From Leisingera sp. ANG-Vp (GTDB lineage Bacteria; Pseudomonadota; Alphaproteobacteria; Rhodobacterales; Rhodobacteraceae), in NCBI RefSeq assembly GCF_000813725.1, contig NZ_JWLD01000030.1, forward strand, positions 1 to 38,393: a DNA stretch of 38,393 nt, given 5' to 3'. The notes beneath the pieces were generated by a model, which had not been told where the DNA came from, made no database searches, and worked only from the letters and a program-made list of their open reading frames with translations. The translations under genes and the position numbers were made by a program. Positions 33,321 through 38,393 of the stretch are shown in pieces. Position 1 is the first letter of the stretch. Each line of letters begins with the position of its first letter.

Positions 33321-34265
33321 TCAGAGCGCAAAAGGGGTTCCGGCGAAGAAACGCTGCATGAACCGCGGCCCTTTGCGGCGCACGAATTCGCGAAACTGCA
33401 GCGCCGCCCGGCCCAGCCGGATGCCCCGGGGATGCAGGATGTACCATTCGCGGTTTTCGGGCATGCCTTCGGCGTCCAGCACGCACAGCTTTCCGGCCGC
33501 ATGTTCCAGCGCGATGGTATGGGCTGACAGAAACGCCAGCCCGAGGTCCGCCATCACTGCCTGTTTGATATTGGCGTTGCTGTCCATTTCCTGCGCCTTC
33601 GGCAGGTCAAGCCCGGCATCGGCGAAGAAGTGGTCGTGCACCATACGGGTGCCGGATCCTTCCTCCCGCGCCAGAAACCGGTGCGGCGCCAGATCCGCCC
33701 GGGTAATCCGGCTGGAGCGGGCCAGCGGATGCTCAGGGTGGCTGACCAGCACATAAGGATGTTTGGCAAAGGCAAAAGCGTCGACCTCGAACCGCCGCGG
33801 TGTCCGTCCCATGATCGCCAGATCCACTTGGCGGCTTTCCAGCATATCCAGCACCCCTTGGCGGTTGGCGATCTGCATCTCGACCTTGACGTCGGGCCAA
33901 GCCGATTGGAAATCCCGCAGCAGCTGCGGCCCGAAATGCCGCGAAGTCGACACCATCGCGACCCGCACACTGTTGTCACGCGCCTCTTGCTGGGCGCTGA
34001 TTTCCTCTGCCGCCTGGTGCAGGGTGGCCCGGATGGTTTCGGCAAAAGGCTGCAACTGGTGTGCCGCTTCGGTCGGCCGGATACTGCGGCCTTCCTTTAC
34101 GAACAGTTTCACCCCCAGGGCTTCGCCCAGCTTGCTCATCTGCATGGAGACCGCGGGCGGGGACATGCCCAGATGCTCCGCCGCCTGGACAAAGCTCTGG
34201 TGTTCCAGCGCTGTCAGAAAGATTTGCAGCTGCCGGATGGTTATACCGGAGGCGGGTTCGGGCAT
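33321..34265 (-). CDS. LysR-family transcriptional regulator (CbbR-like)
   Basis: 314 residues. Helix-turn-helix at about 20-50 (HQSFVQAAEHLGMSPPAVSMQMSKL), effector domain with RVAMVSTSRHFGPQLLRDFQ, VDLAIMGRTPR and FLAREEGSGTR. The effector-domain phrases resemble CbbR-type regulators, but no Calvin-cycle genes are near. It follows the GntR gene by 29 bases, so both come from one transcript, and it is convergent to the GlmS-like gene. Likely targets are that gene and the lyase at 35257. Confidence 0.88.
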   Translation of the reverse strand: MPEPASGITIRQLQIFLTALEHQSFVQAAEHLGMSPPAVSMQMSKLGEALGVKLFVKEGRSIRPTEAAHQLQPFAETIRATLHQAAEEISAQQEARDNSVRVAMVSTSRHFGPQLLRDFQSAWPDVKVEMQIANRQGVLDMLESRQVDLAIMGRTPRRFEVDAFAFAKHPYVLVSHPEHPLARSSRITRADLAPHRFLAREEGSGTRMVHDHFFADAGLDLPKAQEMDSNANIKQAVMADLGLAFLSAHTIALEHAAGKLCVLDAEGMPENREWYILHPRGIRLGRAALQFREFVRRKGPRFMQRFFAGTPFAL

Positions 34266-34294
34266 GGCGGGGCTCGGATCCTGAGGGTGCGGGG

Positions 34295-34999
34295 TTACAG
34301 ATGCGTGGTCATTTTATAGCCCGGAGCAAAAAACAGCTTGGCCAGCGTCACCGGCTGGCCGCGCAGCCAGGTGATCCGCTCGGCAGTAAACACCGGATCG
34401 CCTGCGGGAGTGTCCAGAAATTCTCCCACGGTCTGATCTGCCTTGGTTGCCATAAAGCTCAGCTCCAGATTGGTGAACGGCACTTTCTGCACCAGCCAAT
34501 CATTGGGGCCGGACTGTGAGAAATCCGCGTCCAGAACCTCGGGAATGCTGTCCGGGATCACCCATCGGACCTCGTATTGAAACGGTGCATTGTCCGCATA
34601 ATGCATGCATCTGACATGCAGCACTTGCTGCTCCTGCGGCAGATCAAGACGGGCTGAGAGCCAGGCGGGTGCAGCCAGCAGCTCGCGCTCCACCAGGGCA
34701 TAGCGGTAAACGGCGCCGGTTTCGGCAATTTCGTCGCGGACCAGCGGGATTGAGAACTGCGCCTTTCGGACAGGGGAGTTCAAAACGCGGGTGCCGGCCT
34801 TGCGCTTGCGCTCCAGAAAGCCTTCCTCAGCCAGCTCCCGCAGCGCCCTGTTCACCGTGGTGCGGGTGCTGGAGAACTCCTCGGCCAGTTCGGTCTCGCT
34901 TGGCAGCAGGCTGTCCGGCGCCCAGATCCGGGTTTGTATCCGGTCGAGCACGACCTGCTTGATGTCCCGGTAGCTCATGTTTGCGCGCGGTGCTGCCAT
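34295..34999 (-). CDS. GntR-family regulator with UTRA domain (HutC subfamily)
   Basis: 234 residues. The winged helix-turn-helix occupies about residues 8-70 (SYRDIKQVVLDRIQTRIW, LPSETELAEEFSSTRTTVNRALRELAEEGFLERKRKAGTRV). The C-terminal UTRA ligand-binding domain follows (LHVRCMHYADNAPFQYEVRWVIPD, FTAERITWLRGQPVTLAKLFFAPG). HutC proteins sense urocanate, the product of histidine ammonia-lyase. The neighbour here is a MIO-less HAL relative, so a urocanate-like ligand is an attractive inference. GAGAGG precedes the ATG. It is divergent from the lyase across 257 bases and heads the GntR-LysR pair. Confidence 0.93.
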   Translation of the reverse strand: MAAPRANMSYRDIKQVVLDRIQTRIWAPDSLLPSETELAEEFSSTRTTVNRALRELAEEGFLERKRKAGTRVLNSPVRKAQFSIPLVRDEIAETGAVYRYALVERELLAAPAWLSARLDLPQEQQVLHVRCMHYADNAPFQYEVRWVIPDSIPEVLDADFSQSGPNDWLVQKVPFTNLELSFMATKADQTVGEFLDTPAGDPVFTAERITWLRGQPVTLAKLFFAPGYKMTTHL

Positions 35000-35017
35000 G
35001 CTGCCTCTCAGCCTGAT

Positions 35018-35029
35018 TAAAATATTTTA
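35018..35029. promoter_or_regulatory. AT-rich palindrome before the GntR gene
   Basis: TAAAATATTTTA is a perfect 12-base palindrome 19 bases upstream of the GntR start. It could be an autoregulatory site or simply part of the promoter. Confidence 0.35.
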
Positions 35030-35146
35030 TTAGGGTTAAATATACACATAACGGCCCGGCAGGAAACCCGCATCTGCAACGGAAAATAGCAGCTGAACGG
35101 GTCTCCTGTTGGTGGGTGCAGGGGGCTGATGGTGTGAAATTTTGTG

Positions 35147-35175
35147 TAGACAATAGCGGATTACAAATGTACTAG
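35147..35175 (+). promoter_or_regulatory. Candidate promoter of the second lyase-like gene
   Basis: TAGACA (35147-35152) and TACTAG (35170-35175) are 17 bases apart and resemble -35 and -10 elements. The expected start of transcription falls inside the palindrome at 35177-35194. TTTGT (35141-35145) and ACAAA (35163-35167) also form an inverted repeat around the -35. Confidence 0.45.
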
Positions 35176-35176
35176 A

Positions 35177-35194
35177 CAGAACTGAACAGTTCTG
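35177..35194. promoter_or_regulatory. Operator-like palindrome at the lyase promoter
   Basis: CAGAACTG-AA-CAGTTCTG is a perfect inverted repeat with eight-base arms and a two-base centre, directly after the candidate -10. Its place suits a repressor such as the divergent HutC-type regulator. Confidence 0.6.
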
Positions 35195-35256
35195 AAGGAA
35201 ACGCTTCGGCCCTGTTCGGCACCCTCCATCTTTCTGCTTGAATCGGGAGTTTTCAA

Positions 35257-36780
35257 ATGCCGCTTGATCCCTCGGTTGCGCCTGGCCAGCCCTTGCCGGA
35301 ACCGGTGCTGCTAGATCAGCCGCTGTCTCCAGAGCAAGTTGTCGCGGTTGCCCGCGGAGCCGAACTGCAATTGTCTGAGGCCGCAGTTCAGCGCATCCGC
35401 TATGCCCGCCGAATTGTCGAAGGCCTGGTGGCCGGCAGCATACGCGGCTATGGCATCAACACCGGTGTTGGCGCCCTGTGCGATGTGATCATCAGCCCCG
35501 AGGATCAGTCGGCGCTGTCGCGAAACATCCTGTTCAGTCATGCCTGCGGAGTCGGCGAGCCTTTGGAGAGCGAAGGCGTCCGGGCCATAATGGCAACCCA
35601 GATCAATAACTTTGCGCTTGGCAGATCCGGCATCTCCTGGGAGGCAGTCGAGACCCTGCTGGCGCTGCTCAACGCCGGGGTGACACCAGTGGTGCCGTCG
35701 CGCGGATCGGTTGGCTATCTGACACATACTGCCGCGATCGGGCTGGTGCTGATCGGTGCTGGCGAGGCGCTGCAGGGCGAAGAGCGGATGTCCGGAGCAG
35801 AGGCACTACGGCGCCTTGGACGCCAGCCGCTGGTGCCCGGCGCCAAGGAGGGGCTGAGCCTTGTCAACGGCACGGTTTGCGGCACCGGGCTGGCGGTGCT
35901 GGCCCACGCCAGGCTCCGCGATCTGGTGGAGTGGGGCGACGCGGCGGGGGCCTTCACCTATGAGGTGCTGGCACGCCAGGAAATGACGTTCCATGGCAGC
36001 AGCCAGACGTTCCGCGACACCCCCGGCGTGCGCGGCACGGCTGAGAGCATGCAGCGCTGGCTGGAAGGGATGAATGCCCCGGATGCCGGCAGTTTCAGCA
36101 CCCAGGATCCCCTCAGTCTGCGCGCCATTCCGCAGGTTCACGGGGCCATCCGCGATGAGCTGGATCAGATCGGCGAGATCCTGACGCAGGAGCTGCGCTA
36201 TGTCTCCGACAACCCCGCCGTGGCCGGAACACCCGACGCCCCCGAGGTTTACAGCCAGGCCAATGCCGTTGGCGCGTCTGTTGGCTTTGCCGGCGACCGT
36301 CTGGCGATGATTGCGGCTCAGCTGGGCGCCATTGCCGAACGCAGGGTCGACCGGCTGGTCAACCCGCTGGTTAGCGGTTTGCCTGCCTTTTTGGGGGCCG
36401 AAGCCGGACGCGGCTCGGGCTTCATGATTGCGCAATACACCGCAGCAGGGCTTAAGGGCGAAAACCGGATGCTGGCCTTTCCGGCCTCGCTGGCCGGGGG
36501 CATCACTTCGGCGCTGCAGGAGGACATGCTGACCCATGCCACCCCTGCGGCAGAGAAATCGCTGCGCATCATTCGCAACACACGAATGATCCTTGCCATC
36601 GAACTCCTCTGCGGTGCCCAGGCGCGGGATTTGGCCCGTAAACCCTGCGGTTCGCAGCGGCTGCGCAGGATTTACCAGGCGGTCCGGGACGTGGTGCCCC
36701 TCTACGCCGACGACCGCCCCCTGAGCCAGGATATGGAGTGTGTCAGCGCGATGCTGTCTCAGGGCCGGCCCGCTTGCTAG
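35257..36780 (+). CDS. MIO-less aromatic amino acid lyase (HAL/PAL superfamily), copy 2
   Basis: 507 residues, aligning with histidine ammonia-lyase nearly throughout: GYGINTGVG (Y66), SHACGVGEP (H95), KEGLSLVNGT (N204), QDPLSLRAIPQVHGA (R289), YVSDNPAV, SGLPAFLGAEAGRGSGFMIAQ, and QED (E422). The MIO triad is missing: after GSVG (150-153) the sequence is YLTHTAAIG where active enzymes have ASGDLAPLAH. The HAL Tyr before SLR is Leu (L286). K400 in GLKGEN replaces a neutral residue of HAL. GGGAG marks the start. Ergothionase, a MIO-free relative releasing trimethylamine, is the nearest described precedent; the substrate here is not known. Confidence 0.88.
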   Translation: MPLDPSVAPGQPLPEPVLLDQPLSPEQVVAVARGAELQLSEAAVQRIRYARRIVEGLVAGSIRGYGINTGVGALCDVIISPEDQSALSRNILFSHACGVGEPLESEGVRAIMATQINNFALGRSGISWEAVETLLALLNAGVTPVVPSRGSVGYLTHTAAIGLVLIGAGEALQGEERMSGAEALRRLGRQPLVPGAKEGLSLVNGTVCGTGLAVLAHARLRDLVEWGDAAGAFTYEVLARQEMTFHGSSQTFRDTPGVRGTAESMQRWLEGMNAPDAGSFSTQDPLSLRAIPQVHGAIRDELDQIGEILTQELRYVSDNPAVAGTPDAPEVYSQANAVGASVGFAGDRLAMIAAQLGAIAERRVDRLVNPLVSGLPAFLGAEAGRGSGFMIAQYTAAGLKGENRMLAFPASLAGGITSALQEDMLTHATPAAEKSLRIIRNTRMILAIELLCGAQARDLARKPCGSQRLRRIYQAVRDVVPLYADDRPLSQDMECVSAMLSQGRPAC

Positions 36781-36804
36781 GCTGCGGACCTGCCGGCATC
36801 ATGC

Positions 36805-36828
36805 CCCCGGAGCCGCGCAGCTCCGGGG
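36805..36828. terminator. Hairpin between convergent lyase and RTX genes
   Basis: CCCCGGAGC and GCTCCGGGG form a perfect nine-base stem with a six-base loop, 24 bases after the lyase stop and 22 before the RTX stop. GC-rich, without a clear U-tract; likely terminator for both. Confidence 0.6.
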
Positions 36829-36850
36829 ACAGGCAGGCTCCTCCGGCGGA

Positions 36851-38393
36851 TCAGATCAGATCGTTGAAGGCGACGGTCTGGTCGGCAAAGACCAGCAGGT
36901 CGATATCCAGCAGCTGGTCGCTGCCTTCATAGAACCCGTCGGCACCGCCGCTGGCAGCATCGGTTACCGTCAGCCTGGTGATGTCGGTTCCCCGGTTGGA
37001 GTCATAATAGGTATAGGTCTCGAAGGTGAAATCCTCGAAGTTGCCGTCAAACACCGCGCGGTCCTTGCCATCCTTGCCGGAGTCCCTCCAGGTATTGCCA
37101 TAAAGCCGGTCGTCGCCGTGCCCGCCGTACAGCCAGTCATTGCCATCCTCGCCGTAAAGCGTGTCATGGCCGCTGCCGCCATAGAGGGTATCCTTGCCGT
37201 TGCCGCCTACCAGCACGTCGTTGCTGGACTGGCCGTACAGGTAGTCCCGGCCGTCTCCGCCATAGAGGGTGTCATGGCCCAGCCCGCCTTTCAGCAGGTC
37301 GTCATTGTCCTTGCCATACAGTTTGTCGCCTCCGGCCATGGCGATCAGCACATCAGCTCCATCGCCGCCGCGCAGGTCATCCCGGCTGTGAGAGCCGAAC
37401 TGAATGTCCATTGTCCGCACGGTCACGTCATTGAAGGCGGCAAACTCAGTGTCCGCATCCAGACGGGTGGAGGTGCCGTTTTTGCTGACGATAATTTCGC
37501 CGCCGTCCCGGTTGAACTCGAATGTGTCGATCTTGCCGGTGAAATAGGCGTAATCGCTGCGGTCCGTGTCGCCGAAAACCTCCGCGGCACTCAGTGCCTG
37601 GTCAAAAACGGCGAGGTCGCTGATGGTGCCATCGAAGTAGCTGTGGATTCTGTCGGTTTCCCCCGGCGTGTTGCTCCAGCCGGAGGCGCCGGCAATCAGC
37701 GCCTCTGTGTTGCTGGTCCAGTCATAAGACAGCTCCGGATCGTAGGCGACCCTGGCGCCATTGAGGTAGACCTCAACCCCATTGGTGCCGAAGCTCAGCG
37801 AGAAATCATAGTCCTTGCCCGGCACAATCGCATTCTGGGTGACGAAGTAGTAGGACTCCTCTGTGTCCTGCAGGCGCACCACCAGCTCGCCGGTCTCGTC
37901 GATGTAAACGGATAGGTGGCCGCCGGTCCCATTGTCCGACGCGTCCTTGGAGATCAGGGTCTGATAGCTGGACAGGCTGCCGGCGGAGAACCGGAAGGCA
38001 ATGGTGCCGCTGGATAGGGCCAGCGCGTCGCTGTGTTCAAAGACATAGGCAGAGCGTTCTGCGGCATCAAAATTATGACTGCCGGTTGCGGCAAACACTG
38101 GTGCTTCCCCGGTTGCCAGGCCCAGACTGGCAGCACTGGGCAGGCCAGAGGCCGAGACCCTGATTGGCCCGGTGTCTTCGGAGACGGCCTTGGGGCGGAT
38201 TGCTTCTTGCAGGTCGGAGACGCTCTGGACGATGCCATAGGCCGGGGCAGCGGTGTGCTCGATGTCGGAGAGCTTCACCAGATCGCCATAGACCGTGATG
38301 CTGCCCAGCCGGTCGCCGTTGTGGGCGCCGCCGTTGCGGCCCTGGTCGGAATACAGCTCGATCACCGAATGATCCATCACCCCGTCGCGGTTC
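36851..38393 (-). CDS. RTX calcium-binding protein with LamG-like domain, C-terminal part (runs off right edge)
   Basis: At least 513 residues are visible; the frame is open to the right edge (reading NRDGVMDHSVIELYSD), so the true start lies outside. From its N-terminal side: a segment with VIELYSDQGRNGGAHNGDRLG, a concanavalin-like LamG domain (around SSGTIAFRFSAGSLSSYQTLISKD to DGTISDLAVFDQALSA), a linker with EFNRDGGEIIVSKNG, RTX repeats, and a C-terminal part ending VFADQTVAFNDLI, typical of type I-secreted RTX proteins. The LamG domain suggests binding to a polysaccharide or protein surface. Probably exported and Ca2+-dependent. Confidence 0.87.
   Translation of the reverse strand, partial: NRDGVMDHSVIELYSDQGRNGGAHNGDRLGSITVYGDLVKLSDIEHTAAPAYGIVQSVSDLQEAIRPKAVSEDTGPIRVSASGLPSAASLGLATGEAPVFAATGSHNFDAAERSAYVFEHSDALALSSGTIAFRFSAGSLSSYQTLISKDASDNGTGGHLSVYIDETGELVVRLQDTEESYYFVTQNAIVPGKDYDFSLSFGTNGVEVYLNGARVAYDPELSYDWTSNTEALIAGASGWSNTPGETDRIHSYFDGTISDLAVFDQALSAAEVFGDTDRSDYAYFTGKIDTFEFNRDGGEIIVSKNGTSTRLDADTEFAAFNDVTVRTMDIQFGSHSRDDLRGGDGADVLIAMAGGDKLYGKDNDDLLKGGLGHDTLYGGDGRDYLYGQSSNDVLVGGNGKDTLYGGSGHDTLYGEDGNDWLYGGHGDDRLYGNTWRDSGKDGKDRAVFDGNFEDFTFETYTYYDSNRGTDITRLTVTDAASGGADGFYEGSDQLLDIDLLVFADQTVAFNDLI
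37095..37375 (-). repeat. RTX nonapeptide repeat block (within the LamG-RTX gene)
   Basis: About ten repeats of the kind GGxGxDxLYG, including GGDGRDYLYG, GGNGKDTLYG and GGSGHDTLYG. Protein-level Ca2+-binding repeats with related DNA; not a CRISPR array. Confidence 0.85.

Noticed and set aside
36740-37915. Plus-strand frame of 391 codons with Val/Ala-Val repeats
   Set aside because: It is the complement of RTX repeat DNA; the repeats arise from the Gly/Asp codons of the real gene on the minus strand.

Overview
The window comes from a GC-rich alphaproteobacterium, most likely of the Roseobacter group (Rhodobacteraceae; Leisingera/Phaeobacter-like). This placement is inferred from the RTX protein with a C-terminal Hint domain, the carboxyspermidine-type polyamine route, the TonB/ExbB/ExbD style and gene-family character. 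No 16S rRNA gene or other phylogenetic marker is present.

Positions 1-23392 form an almost complete iron-siderophore locus of petrobactin type. From left to right it holds: a TonB-ExbD-ExbD-ExbB energy-transduction operon (minus); a DUF2218 gene (minus); an ABC exporter (plus); the biosynthetic genes asbA-asbB-asbC-asbDE(fused)-asbF (minus); a TonB-dependent receptor (minus); a polyamine block with arginine decarboxylase, a carboxyspermidine dehydrogenase-like enzyme, carboxy(nor)spermidine decarboxylase and agmatinase (minus); and a FatBDCE-like ABC importer (plus). Read together, the polyamine genes give arginine -> agmatine -> putrescine -> carboxyspermidine -> spermidine. AsbF gives 3,4-dihydroxybenzoate from 3-dehydroshikimate. 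AsbA/AsbB join citrate and spermidine, and AsbC/AsbDE attach the catechols. Receptor, TonB complex and importer would bring the ferric complex back, and the ABC exporter is a candidate for secretion. The pathway product is inferred from families, not shown.

Positions 23600-26077 carry a GNAT acetyltransferase, a tRNA-Arg(UCU) with a recognisable promoter, a 425-base stretch without a gene, and a stand-alone FrhB/FdhB-like iron-sulfur flavoprotein.

Positions 26163-36780 are an accessory metabolic region and the most unusual part. It holds two divergent members of the histidine/phenylalanine ammonia-lyase superfamily. Both lack the Ala-Ser-Gly triad that forms the MIO electrophile, yet both keep other active-site positions. 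The first overlaps an ornithine cyclodeaminase/mu-crystallin-family gene and sits beside a divergent LysR regulator. The second is divergent from a HutC-type GntR regulator plus a second LysR regulator, near a glutamate mutase S-like cobalamin-domain protein that has lost its cobalt-binding histidine. Clear palindromes lie in the control regions. An RTX/Hint surface protein sits between the two lyase groups.

Positions 36851-38393 hold the C-terminal part of a second RTX protein with a LamG-like lectin domain, running off the right edge.
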